Assembly (NCBI GenBank): GCA_029865385.1
Contig: JAOUGX010000016.1
Coordinates: 1 to 55,428, forward strand
Length of the DNA stretch: 55,428 nt
Source: Gammaproteobacteria bacterium
GTDB taxonomy: Bacteria; Pseudomonadota; Gammaproteobacteria; Steroidobacterales; Woeseiaceae
Direction: 5' to 3'
The notes under the pieces were generated by a model. It made no database searches and was not told where the DNA came from. It saw only the letters and a program-made list of their open reading frames with translations. Both the position numbers and the translations under genes were made by a program. Of the stretch, positions 27,518 to 34,583 are shown piece after piece (position 1 is the stretch's first letter; every line of letters starts with the position of its first letter).

Positions 27518-27622
27518 ATGCTCTTCATAGGCCCTGTTCCAGGGCACGTTGGTCTGCACCGGACCGACCTCCATCAGGGGAGAACCGGTGTTGCCTGGTT
27601 CCAGGCACCGTCAGGTCGTTAA
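27518..27622 (+). CDS. Putative 34-aa leader peptide
   Basis: ATG 27518 lies 11 nt after the AGGAGGT motif, the strongest ribosome site in the island, and opens 34 codons to TAA at 27620-27622. It begins MLFIGPVPGHVGLHRTDL and passes straight through two of the leader hairpins, so ribosome position would change folding. No homologue is known to me. It may be a regulatory leader rather than a functional protein. Confidence 0.35.
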   Translation: MLFIGPVPGHVGLHRTDLHQGRTGVAWFQAPSGR

Positions 27623-27636
27623 GGGAGTGGTGACCC

Positions 27637-27666
27637 ATGACCGTGTCACTCAGATTTTATGAGTGA
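27637..27666 (+). CDS. Putative 9-aa leader peptide (MTVSLRFYE)
   Basis: ATG 27637 follows AAGGGAG and ends at a TGA within the 3' arm of the CACTCA/TGAGTG hairpin. Its stop overlaps the last hairpins before the integrase start, a layout suited to translation-coupled regulation. Very short, so uncertain. Confidence 0.2.
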   Translation: MTVSLRFYE

Positions 27667-27727
27667 GCCCTGCCAGCCAAGGCGGCAGGGTGGTCGGAAA
27701 CACTAACCTGAAAAGGCTAGAAACACC

Positions 27728-28594
27728 GTGAGAGGCCTGAACCACCAACTCAAACAACTGTGCCGTCACAACCGGGAAGGCAGCTTTGGTACCCAGGCGC
27801 AGCGGGAGCGGCAGCTGACGTTAATTGCTAATCAACTGCACGAGCTCGGCTTCCGGGGCATGCACGACCATTCCCTGAAGCCGAAGCACGTTGAGGCCTT
27901 GATCCAGCACTGGCTGAAGACCGAGGTCGCCACGGGCACGATCAAGAACCGGATGTCGGCCCTCCGCTGGTGGGCAAGGAAAGTGAACCGGCAGAACGTA
28001 GTCGCCAGATCCAATGAGCATTACGGGATCCCGAACCGACAATTCGTCTCCAACGTGACCAAAGCCAAATCTGTGTTGGAGGCAGATTTGGCGAAGGTAC
28101 GGGACGAATATGTGAGAATGAGCCTGGCTCTGCAACAAGCCTTCGGCCTGAGGCGAGAAGAAGCGATCAAGTTCATGCCCGGCTACGCCGACCAGGGCGA
28201 TCACCTGCTCCTCAAAGCCAGCTGGACCAAGGGCGGCAAAGAAAGAACCGTGCCGATCCGCACAGAAGAACAGCGGCAGCTACTTGATCGTGCGCACAAG
28301 CTGGTCGGCCGGGGATCCCTTATCCCCGGCAGCCGAAACTACGTGCAGCAGCTCAGAATTTACGAGGGTCAGACATTAAGAGCCGGTCTCTCGCAACTGC
28401 ACGGCCTGCGACACGCCTATGCCCAACAACGCTACGAGGAATTGACCGGCTGGAAATCGTCGGCAGCCGGTGGGCCACCCACTAAGGCGCTAACGCCTGA
28501 TCAGAAAGCCAAGGATCGGGAAACCAGACTGATCATCAGTAAGGAACTCGGGCACGAGCGCGAACAAATTACCGCCGTGTACTTAGGTCGCTGA
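27728..28594 (+). CDS. Integrase-domain protein (tyrosine recombinase, Integrase_1-like)
   Basis: A 288-aa protein with a GTG start. The N-terminal SAM-like core-binding half spans about 1-110 (LTLIANQLHELGFRGMHDHS, GTIKNRMSALRWWARKVN). The catalytic half has Arg in FGLRREEAIKF, HGLRH in SQLHGLRHAYAQQ, His in KELGHEREQIT and the nucleophile candidate Tyr in AVYLGR at the very C-terminus. All core residues seem present, so it may be an active recombinase, of the kind found inside integrative elements rather than the main integrase. It converges on the DUF4102 integrase with 27 bp between. Its start is preceded by the structured leader. Confidence 0.8.
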   Translation: MRGLNHQLKQLCRHNREGSFGTQAQRERQLTLIANQLHELGFRGMHDHSLKPKHVEALIQHWLKTEVATGTIKNRMSALRWWARKVNRQNVVARSNEHYGIPNRQFVSNVTKAKSVLEADLAKVRDEYVRMSLALQQAFGLRREEAIKFMPGYADQGDHLLLKASWTKGGKERTVPIRTEEQRQLLDRAHKLVGRGSLIPGSRNYVQQLRIYEGQTLRAGLSQLHGLRHAYAQQRYEELTGWKSSAAGGPPTKALTPDQKAKDRETRLIISKELGHEREQITAVYLGR

Positions 28595-28621
28595 ATTCTG
28601 CCGTGTCGTCGGATTTCTTGA

Positions 28622-29887
28622 CTACATCGAGCGTTGAGCGGCACTTTGTTCTTGGGCACTCGTCGCTGATGTCGGTTTGCGACCCTGCTCCACACCGAGT
28701 CGAAGTGCCTCGAGATAGTCAGCCCAGTCCTGCATTAACTTCGTACGTTCGTCCAAGTGTTTCGTACGATTGTACGCTCGCCCGTTCGGGTCACGGACTT
28801 GATGGGCAAGTTGTTGTTCAATCAATTCAGGGCGGTAGCCCAGTATTTCATCCAGCATGGTTCTCGCCATTGCGCGAAATCCGTGCCCGCTCATCTGGTC
28901 TTTTCCAATCCCCATACTTCGCATGGCGGCGAGAATCGCATTGTCGCTCATCGGGCGAATTCCCTTTGCACTCCTCGCGCTGGGAAAGACGTAGACACCA
29001 CGACCTGTCAGCGGTTGAATCTCTTGCAGAATTGCAACTGCCTGACGAGCAAGTGGCACGATGTGTGGCGTATTTGTCTTTGACACGGTGAATCGCCATT
29101 CTGCGGCATCCAAATCAAAATCTGCCCACTTGGCTTGCCGCAACTCACCCGGTCGAACGAAAACCAAAGGCGCCAATTGAATAGCACAGCGCACGACCAC
29201 CGATCCGGAATACCCATGTACCTGGCGCAGCAAGATTGCAACGTCCGCCGGCTCGGTGAAAGCTGCGAAATGATTGCGTTTGATTGGAGGTAGTGCTCCG
29301 CGCAGGTCCGCCGTTGCATCTCGATCGGCGCGACTGGTTGCAACCGCATACCGGAATACTTGTCCGCACGTTGCAAGGGCTCGATGTGCAGTCTCGAGAA
29401 CTCCTCGGCCTTCAATTCGACGAACGACCTCGAGCAGCTGCGGCGGCGTGATGCTGTCGATTGGCTTCTTGCCGATCCAGGGAAATATGTCGTTCTCGAG
29501 ACGCCCAATGATTCTTGACGAATGATTCCGGGCCCAGGTCAATTCACGCTGAGCGAACCATTCGCGAGCCACGATTTCAAAGGTATTGGTCGCGCTGGTT
29601 ACTAGCTGCGACTGAATTATCTGCCGATGTTCGCTCGGATCGATATACGCATCCAAGAGCTTTCGTGCCTGATACCGGCGATCGCGTGCTTCTTTCAGTG
29701 TGACATCGGGATAGGTACCGAGCGAGATCCTTTTCTCTTTGCCGGCATAGCGATACTTATATCGCCACCATTTGCCTCCTTTCGGAGAAATCTCCAAATA
29801 CAAGCCGGCGCCATCGAACAGCCGCCTGATTTTGGCCGCCGGCCTGGCATTTTTGACTTTCAATGCAGTGAGAAAAATTGGGGGCAA
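28622..29887 (-). CDS. P4-type tyrosine integrase (DUF4102 arm-binding domain)
   Basis: 421 aa, the enzyme expected to insert and excise the island at the tRNA. The N-terminal DUF4102 domain reads FLTALKVKNARPAAKIRRLF, DGAGLYLEISPKGGKWWRYK and ISLGTYPDVTLKEARDRR. The core-binding domain is about 100-200. Catalytic residues are Arg in FVRPGELRQAKW, HGFR in SGHGFRAMARTML, His in QLAHQVRD and Tyr in GRAYNRTKHLDE. The start is a TTG at 29887; a GTTGCCCCC arm-like motif overlaps it, so the integrase may repress its own translation or transcription. It lies 164 bp from the tRNA. Confidence 0.95.
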   Translation of the reverse strand: MPPIFLTALKVKNARPAAKIRRLFDGAGLYLEISPKGGKWWRYKYRYAGKEKRISLGTYPDVTLKEARDRRYQARKLLDAYIDPSEHRQIIQSQLVTSATNTFEIVAREWFAQRELTWARNHSSRIIGRLENDIFPWIGKKPIDSITPPQLLEVVRRIEGRGVLETAHRALATCGQVFRYAVATSRADRDATADLRGALPPIKRNHFAAFTEPADVAILLRQVHGYSGSVVVRCAIQLAPLVFVRPGELRQAKWADFDLDAAEWRFTVSKTNTPHIVPLARQAVAILQEIQPLTGRGVYVFPSARSAKGIRPMSDNAILAAMRSMGIGKDQMSGHGFRAMARTMLDEILGYRPELIEQQLAHQVRDPNGRAYNRTKHLDERTKLMQDWADYLEALRLGVEQGRKPTSATSAQEQSAAQRSM

Positions 29888-29928
29888 CTCAATTGGAAAG
29901 CGGGATAGTTGCCCCGATGTTGCCCCCG
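29880..29928. repeat. GTTGCCCC motif cluster, candidate integrase arm sites
   Basis: GTTGCCCC occurs three times: inverted at 29880-29888, direct at 29908-29915 and direct as TGTTGCCCCCG at 29918-29928. The last matches 16634-16644 at the far end exactly. Spacing and position between integrase start and attachment core suit arm-type binding. Confidence 0.5.
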
Positions 29929-30003
29929 TGAAATTACCGCTGTCAACGGAATTGCCCGGACGGCACCGGACTGACTTTAGGTGTAAGCCAATGTTTTTCG
30001 ATC

Positions 30004-30039
30004 AAAAAAAAGGCCGTCTCGGAACTCCTCGGACGGCCT
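30004..30039 (-). terminator. Terminator downstream of the tRNA, island side
   Basis: On the minus strand AGGCCGTC pairs with GACGGCCT around a GC-rich loop and is followed by seven T. It lies inside the island and replaces the original tRNA terminator now 13.5 kb away at 16513-16539. Confidence 0.85.
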
Positions 30040-30051
30040 CGGATCATAAAT

Positions 30052-30074
30052 TGGTGGTGATGGGTGGGATCGAA
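30052..30074 (-). repeat. Right attachment site within the tRNA gene
   Basis: The 3' terminal 23 nt of the tRNA, T-loop to CCA, identical to 16547-16569. Recombination between the two would excise the island and keep one complete tRNA gene. Confidence 0.9.
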
Positions 30075-30128
30075 CCACCGACCTGCGGGTTATGAGTCCA
30101 CCGCTCTAACCATCTGAGCTACATCACC
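30052..30128 (-). tRNA. tRNA with anticodon CAU (probably elongator tRNA-Met)
   Basis: 77 nt. The acceptor GGTGATG pairs with CATCACC, followed by discriminator A and an encoded CCA. D-arm GCTC/GAGC and T-arm GGTGG-TTCGATC-CCACC are perfect. The anticodon loop is CTCATAA, anticodon CAT. It has no initiator-type features (three G-C pairs and unpaired first base), so elongator Met; a lysidine-modified Ile tRNA is a possible alternative. One A-C mismatch closes the anticodon stem. It serves as the island's integration site. Confidence 0.93.
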
Positions 30129-30208
30129 GAATTCCGGGCTGCGGTACCGCGAGGGCCGAAGATTGTCCTTTGGCGATTCCGCTTAGTCAAGCAAGCGCAG
30201 CATTGATT

Positions 30209-31300
30209 CTACACGTTAAAGCGGAAGTGCATGACATCGCCTTCCCGCACGATGTACTCCTTGCCCTCCAGCCGCAGCCGTCCAGCTTCCTTGGCGCCCT
30301 GCTCGCCTTTTCCCGCCACGAAGTCCTCATAGGCAATGACCTCCGCGCGGATGAATCCCTTCTCGAAATCCGTGTGTATCTCGGCCGCCGCTTTCGGCGC
30401 CGTGGCGCCCACCGGTGTGGTCCATGCACGCACTTCTTTCGGGCCGGCGGTGAAATAGGTCTGCAGGCCAAGCAGTTTGTAGCCACTGCGAATGACGCGG
30501 TCGAGCCCCGGCTCGCCCATGCCGAGGTCAGCGAGAAAATCTGCCCGATCCGCTTCATCCAGCAAAGCGATCTCTGCCTCGATGGCCGCGCAGATCGGCA
30601 CGACGATGGAGTTCTCCGTAGCAGCCAGTTTGCGTACTGCGTCCAGATGCCGGTTGTTGTCGAAGCCGCCTTCGTCGACATTGGCAATGTACATGACCGG
30701 TTTCGCCGTCAGCAGCTGTAAATCCCTCAACAGCGGCCGTTCCTTCTCGTCAAGCTCCAGCCCGCGCACCGGCAAGCCCTTGTCGAGTTGCGCTTTGACC
30801 TTACGCAACAGGTCTCGCCAGGCGACGGCGGTCTTTTCGTTTGCCTTTGCGTTGCGTTCGGCTTTATAGAGCTGCTTCTCGACAGCATCGAGGTCTGCCA
30901 GCGCAAGTTCCGTATTGATGGTTTCGATGTCGTCGACAGGATCGATCTTGCCGGCGACATGGGTGACGTCGTCGTTCTCGAAGCAGCGCACGACGTGCGC
31001 GATCGCGTTGGTCTCGCGGATGTTGGCCAGGAACTGGTTGCCAAGTCCCTCGCCTTTCGATGCGCCGGCTACCAGGCCTGCAATGTCGACGAATTCCATC
31101 GTCGTCGGGATGACCTTCTGCGGCTTTACTATCGACGCCAGCACTTTCAATCGCGGGTCGGGAACCGGCACTACGCCGACATTCGGCTCGATGGTACAGA
31201 ACGGATAATTTTCAGCCGGTATCTCGGCCGCCGTCAGCGCGTTGAAGAGCGTGGATTTGCCGACGTTGGGCAAGCCGACGATGCCGCATTTGATCGCCAT
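30209..31300 (-). CDS. ychF: Redox-regulated ATPase YchF (Obg family)
   Basis: 363 aa, normal for YchF/OLA1, a ribosome-associated P-loop protein that prefers ATP. G1 is [24 protein letters not shown] is G3, and the G4 slot reads IANVDE rather than NKxD, which explains the ATP preference. A coiled-coil insert lies at about 130-200 and the TGS domain with [16 protein letters not shown] ends the protein. It follows pth with 6 bp between, so the two are co-transcribed from the rplY side. Confidence 0.97.
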   Translation of the reverse strand: MAIKCGIVGLPNVGKSTLFNALTAAEIPAENYPFCTIEPNVGVVPVPDPRLKVLASIVKPQKVIPTTMEFVDIAGLVAGASKGEGLGNQFLANIRETNAIAHVVRCFENDDVTHVAGKIDPVDDIETINTELALADLDAVEKQLYKAERNAKANEKTAVAWRDLLRKVKAQLDKGLPVRGLELDEKERPLLRDLQLLTAKPVMYIANVDEGGFDNNRHLDAVRKLAATENSIVVPICAAIEAEIALLDEADRADFLADLGMGEPGLDRVIRSGYKLLGLQTYFTAGPKEVRAWTTPVGATAPKAAAEIHTDFEKGFIRAEVIAYEDFVAGKGEQGAKEAGRLRLEGKEYIVREGDVMHFRFNV

Positions 31301-31306
31301 CGTTGG

Positions 31307-31897
31307 TCAGGCCCTGTCCGCAGCTTGCGTATGCAGAGCTTTCATCGCTGCGTTCAAGCCGCCTTCGACCAGCATCGGCACGACGTCCATCGCCTCGTCG
31401 ATGTTTCGCATGACCGCCGCCTCGATGTCTTTCGAGGCCTGCTGCAGAACGTAGCCGGTGACCCGCTCCTTATCTCCAGGGTGGCCGACACCGAGTCGCA
31501 GCCGCATGAAATCGGCACCGCAATGCCCGATGACGTCACGAATGCCGTTGTGCCCGCCGTGACCGCCGCCTTTTTTCAGCCGCACCGTGCCCGGAGGCAG
31601 GTCGATCTCGTCGTGAGCGACAAGCAGCTTGTCGGTTGAAAGACGGTAGTAATCGAGCACGCCGCGAACCGGTCCGCCGCTCAGGTTCATGAAACTCTGC
31701 GGCTTGATCAACCAGACATCCTCGGCGGCTATCTTTACCCGGCAAAGCTCGGCATCGAAGCGCTTCTCGAAGCGAAATTCGCCACCGTATTTCCGCGCGA
31801 GCGCATCGACGAACCAGAAGCCGGCATTGTGCAGGGTCTGTTCGTACCGCTCTTCGGGGTTTCCAAGGCCGGCGATAATGGACAAGTGGCCGCTCAT
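31307..31897 (-). CDS. pth: Peptidyl-tRNA hydrolase
   Basis: 196 aa, family length. Recycles peptidyl-tRNA released from stalled ribosomes by cutting the ester bond. The key residues are seen: Asn in AGLGNPEERYE, catalytic His in TLHNAGFWFVD, Asp in VAHDEIDLPPG and Asn in GGHGGHNGIRD. Lies between rplY and ychF in the order usual for Gammaproteobacteria. Confidence 0.97.
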   Translation of the reverse strand: MSGHLSIIAGLGNPEERYEQTLHNAGFWFVDALARKYGGEFRFEKRFDAELCRVKIAAEDVWLIKPQSFMNLSGGPVRGVLDYYRLSTDKLLVAHDEIDLPPGTVRLKKGGGHGGHNGIRDVIGHCGADFMRLRLGVGHPGDKERVTGYVLQQASKDIEAAVMRNIDEAMDVVPMLVEGGLNAAMKALHTQAADRA

Positions 31898-31956
31898 GAT
31901 CGTCAGGTTTTGCTCGACTGAATTGTTTCGATGATCTCGACAGCGGTTTTCCGGAC

Positions 31957-31984
31957 AAAAAGGCCGCCAGTCGGCGGCCTTTTC
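31957..31984. terminator. Terminator between rplY and pth
   Basis: A perfect GGCCGCC / GGCGGCC stem with loop AGTC, flanked by five A on the left and four T on the right. It follows rplY on the minus strand and would reduce read-through into pth. Confidence 0.8.
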
Positions 31985-32005
31985 GAGCAGGAAAATTGCC
32001 TGCGT

Positions 32006-32692
32006 CTAATCCTCGTCCGGCTTGCCTTCGGACTTGGCGTCCGCAGTGGCGGCCGGTGCCTCTCCTTCGGCCGGTTCTTCTGCAACAGCCTCCGGTTCCT
32101 CGATGACCTGTTCCTTGATGACGTGAATCGAGACGATCGGCTGATCGTGTTCTTCGCCGTGTGTCAGCTCGATGATTTCGACGCCTTCCGGGACCTTGAT
32201 GTCGGACAGATACAACATGTCGTCGACATCGAGCGCCGATACGTCAACCTCGAAGTACTCCGGAAGATCTTTCGGCAGACACGAGACTTCGACATCCGTC
32301 ATCAGGTGAGACACCTTGCCGCCGCCGGTCTTGACGCCGACTGCAATCTCTTCACCGACAAAGTGAATCGGCACGTTCATGCGGATCTTCTGGTCGGCTA
32401 CGATGCGCTGGAAATCCATGTGCAGGATCTGTGTCCTGGCCGGATGACGCTGGATGTCCTTGACGATCACGGGCTGGACATTGTCACCAACCTTGACGTT
32501 GAGGATGCTGGAATAGAAAGCCTCGTGCTCGAGCTGCTGCAAAACCTTGTTCTGGTCGAATGACAAGAGCCGAGGCGGACGCCCGGCACCGTACAGGATT
32601 GCGGGTACTTTTCCCTGAAGACGCAGGCGGCGGCTCGCACCTTTGCCCTGATCTTCACGAATTTCCGCAATCAGATTGAAATCCTGTTTCAT
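32006..32692 (-). CDS. rplY: 50S ribosomal protein L25, long Ctc form
   Basis: 228 aa. The N-terminal L25 domain (GKGASRRLRLQGKVPAILYG) binds 5S rRNA. The C-terminal TL5/Ctc beta domain extends to about 190 (CLPKDLPEYFEVDVSALDVD), and an acidic, Ala- and Glu-rich tail ends the protein. This is the two-domain form, unlike the 94-aa protein of enterics. GGAG lies 8 nt before the ATG. The AT-rich leader contains a TTATGCC/GGCATAA hairpin that could be autoregulatory. Confidence 0.96.
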   Translation of the reverse strand: MKQDFNLIAEIREDQGKGASRRLRLQGKVPAILYGAGRPPRLLSFDQNKVLQQLEHEAFYSSILNVKVGDNVQPVIVKDIQRHPARTQILHMDFQRIVADQKIRMNVPIHFVGEEIAVGVKTGGGKVSHLMTDVEVSCLPKDLPEYFEVDVSALDVDDMLYLSDIKVPEGVEIIELTHGEEHDQPIVSIHVIKEQVIEEPEAVAEEPAEGEAPAATADAKSEGKPDED

Positions 32693-32828
32693 CTGAATTC
32701 TCCATTAAATTTCTGATTTTTATGCCTTTATTGGCATAATTTAAAAATCCCGGCCGCGACCAGCCGGAATCGGGGCGCGAATCATAGCCAATAGCCGCGA
32801 TGGCCGCAATTGGCGCGGCCAAGAGCCG

Positions 32829-33782
32829 TCAGTCGACGTAGAGAGAACTCACGGATTCCTCGTCCGAAATTCGCCGCATGGTCTCGGCCAGCAACTCCGC
32901 GATCGACAGCTGGCGGATTTTCGGGCAGGCGGTGGCTTCTTCGTTCAAGGGAATCGTGTCGGTGACGACGATCTCGTCCAGCTGCGATTCGCTGATCCGC
33001 GAGACCGCCGGACCGGACAGCACGGGATGCGTGATATACGCGGCGACGGTCGCGGCGCCCTCGCCTTTCAGGGCCGCGGCCGCATGGCACAGGGTGCCGG
33101 CAGTATCGACCATGTCGTCGATCAGGACGCAGTTCTTACCCTCGACCTCGCCGATGATATTCATGACTTCGGACTGGTTCGCCCGTGAGCGGCGTTTGTC
33201 GATTATGGCGAGTTCGGCATCGTCCAGACGTTTGGCCAGCGCCCTGGCACGAACCACGCCGCCCACGTCGGGCGACACGACGACCATGTTCTGGTATTTC
33301 TGCCGCCAAACATCGCCAAGCAGCACCGGCGATGCGTACACATTGTCGACGGCAATGTCGAAGAAGCCCTGGATCTGATCGGCGTGCAGGTCCACCGTCA
33401 GGACCCGGTCGACGCCGGCTGCGCCGATCATTTTGGCAACGAGTTTTGCCGTGATGGGCACGCGCGCGGCCCTGGGGCGCCGATCCTGGCGTGCGTAGCC
33501 GAAATACGGGATGACTGCGGTAATCCGTGACGCCGACGCGCGTTTCGCGGCGTCGGCCATGACCAGCAGCTCGATCAGGTTCTCGGCGGCCGGCGGGCAG
33601 GTCGACTGAATGATGAAAGTCTCGCGACCGCGTATGTTCTCGAGGATTTCTACACTGATTTCGCCGTCGCTGAAGCGACCGACATGGGCTCTTGCAAGCG
33701 GCAGGCGCAGTACCCGGGCTATGTCGTGCGCCAGTTTCGGATGCGCGTTGCCGGTAAATATCGCCATTGTCGGCAGGTCCAC
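32829..33782 (-). CDS. prs: Ribose-phosphate pyrophosphokinase
   Basis: 317 aa. Makes PRPP from ribose 5-phosphate and ATP for nucleotide, His and Trp synthesis. Blocks: [44 protein letters not shown] and the PRPP loop [14 protein letters not shown]. The GTG at 33782 is chosen because AAGGAGA lies 9 nt upstream and the length fits; a TTG at 33830 and an ATG at 33767 are alternatives. Follows tRNA-Gln on the same strand. Confidence 0.96.
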   Translation of the reverse strand: MDLPTMAIFTGNAHPKLAHDIARVLRLPLARAHVGRFSDGEISVEILENIRGRETFIIQSTCPPAAENLIELLVMADAAKRASASRITAVIPYFGYARQDRRPRAARVPITAKLVAKMIGAAGVDRVLTVDLHADQIQGFFDIAVDNVYASPVLLGDVWRQKYQNMVVVSPDVGGVVRARALAKRLDDAELAIIDKRRSRANQSEVMNIIGEVEGKNCVLIDDMVDTAGTLCHAAAALKGEGAATVAAYITHPVLSGPAVSRISESQLDEIVVTDTIPLNEEATACPKIRQLSIAELLAETMRRISDEESVSSLYVD

Positions 33783-33839
33783 GGTGTCGATTCTCCTTTT
33801 TCGTTCCAGGTTCTTACCGAGGGCCGTCAATCGCTCAAA

Positions 33840-33914
33840 TGGCTGGGGTGGCAGGATTCGAACCTGCGCATGACGGGATCAAAACCCGTTGCCTTACCAC
33901 TTGGCTACACCCCA
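33840..33914 (-). tRNA. tRNA-Gln (anticodon TTG)
   Basis: 75 nt with encoded CCA. The acceptor TGGGGTG pairs with CACCCCA with discriminator G; the anticodon stem ACGGG/CCCGT encloses loop TTTTGAT, anticodon TTG. T-arm GCAGG-TTCGAAT-CCTGC is perfect. It stands between lolB and prs. Confidence 0.96.
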
Positions 33915-33981
33915 TCCGGCCGGTCCGCTTGCGGGCGCAATTGTGAGGGTCGTCCGGGGAGGTGTCAAACCGCAAAAAGTC

Positions 33982-34581
33982 TCAATAAAACGACCAGTCG
34001 TCGATCACCAGAATAACCTTCGCCGAGTCACTGACAGCCGTCAGTCGCCGCGGCATCGGCTGCCCGGCGGCATCCCGGTATTGGGTGATGCTTACCTGCC
34101 AGCCCTGCTGTTCGACCGAGGCCAGCAAGCCATCGTCGCCGAATTCGTTAATGGCCGGACTCTGAGGGTCCGGAATGCCGAGGGCCCAGTAACGCAGGCT
34201 GTCGACCGGGATGGTCCAGCCGTAACGCAACTGAAGATCGGCCTCGGCATCGGCGATCCGGGTGACGACGCCGTCTTTGTCCGTGATAGTAAATGCGGAA
34301 CCGAGCCCGGCAATACGCACGGTACCAAAGCCCAGCGGTCCCGAGATGGTCGCGCGAAAATCGTCGTCCCGCTGCCACCACCAGAGTTTACCGTTGAATC
34401 CCTCCTCGCCGGCACTGACGCCGATACGGCCGTGAAACTCCCAGCGCGTCAGGTCCCCCAGAATGGCCCTGCGCGTCTCCCAGTCCGCCATTGGCGGCAG
34501 TTCGATACTGCGCTGGGTGGCACAAGCAGCGATCACCAGAATGGGCAGCGCCAGGGCGAATCGGAGGTGCGACCGGTGCAC
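33982..34581 (-). CDS. lolB: Outer-membrane lipoprotein insertion factor LolB
   Basis: 199 aa lipoprotein that takes lipoproteins from LolA and inserts them in the outer membrane. The lipobox VIAAC puts the lipidated Cys at residue 20. The family signature WEFHGRIGVSAGEEGFNGKL and WWWQRDDDFRATISGPLG follow, and the C-terminus has IPVDSLRYWALGIPDP. Starts 2 bp after the stop of the upstream TPR gene. ispE, which normally follows, is absent. Confidence 0.92.
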   Translation of the reverse strand: MHRSHLRFALALPILVIAACATQRSIELPPMADWETRRAILGDLTRWEFHGRIGVSAGEEGFNGKLWWWQRDDDFRATISGPLGFGTVRIAGLGSAFTITDKDGVVTRIADAEADLQLRYGWTIPVDSLRYWALGIPDPQSPAINEFGDDGLLASVEQQGWQVSITQYRDAAGQPMPRRLTAVSDSAKVILVIDDWSFY

Positions 34582-34583
34582 GG

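Larger units (their letters stand above)
27498..27727 (+). ncRNA. Structured 5' leader of the integrase-like gene (candidate cis-regulatory RNA)
   Basis: About 230 nt between a strong AAAGGAGGT and the GTG start at 27728 fold into a row of hairpins: GCCCTG/CAGGGC (27531-27545), GGTC/GACC (27551-27565), GCCTGG/CCAGGC (27593-27606), CACTCA/TGAGTG (27647-27665) and CCCTGCC/GGCAGGG (27668-27690). Two short frames with ribosome sites lie inside, so the leader may be translated and control integrase expression in the manner of attenuation. The compact series of perfect stems is what I see directly; the regulatory role is inference and no known RNA family is assigned. Confidence 0.5.
16547..30074. 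mobile_element. Integrative genomic island at a tRNA (anticodon CAU)
   Basis: A 23-bp perfect direct repeat (16547-16569 and 30052-30074) bounds the island. The right copy is the 3' end of an intact tRNA gene, T-loop to CCA. A DUF4102-type tyrosine integrase reads toward the island interior right beside the tRNA, the standard arrangement for P4-like integration. An AlpA-type regulator, two IS remnants or insertions, an RHS toxin locus, a second integrase-like gene and long low-gene stretches make up the 13.5 kb. The left third is visibly more AT-rich than the flanking chromosome. No replication or conjugation gene is present, so it would need outside help to move between cells. Confidence 0.9.
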
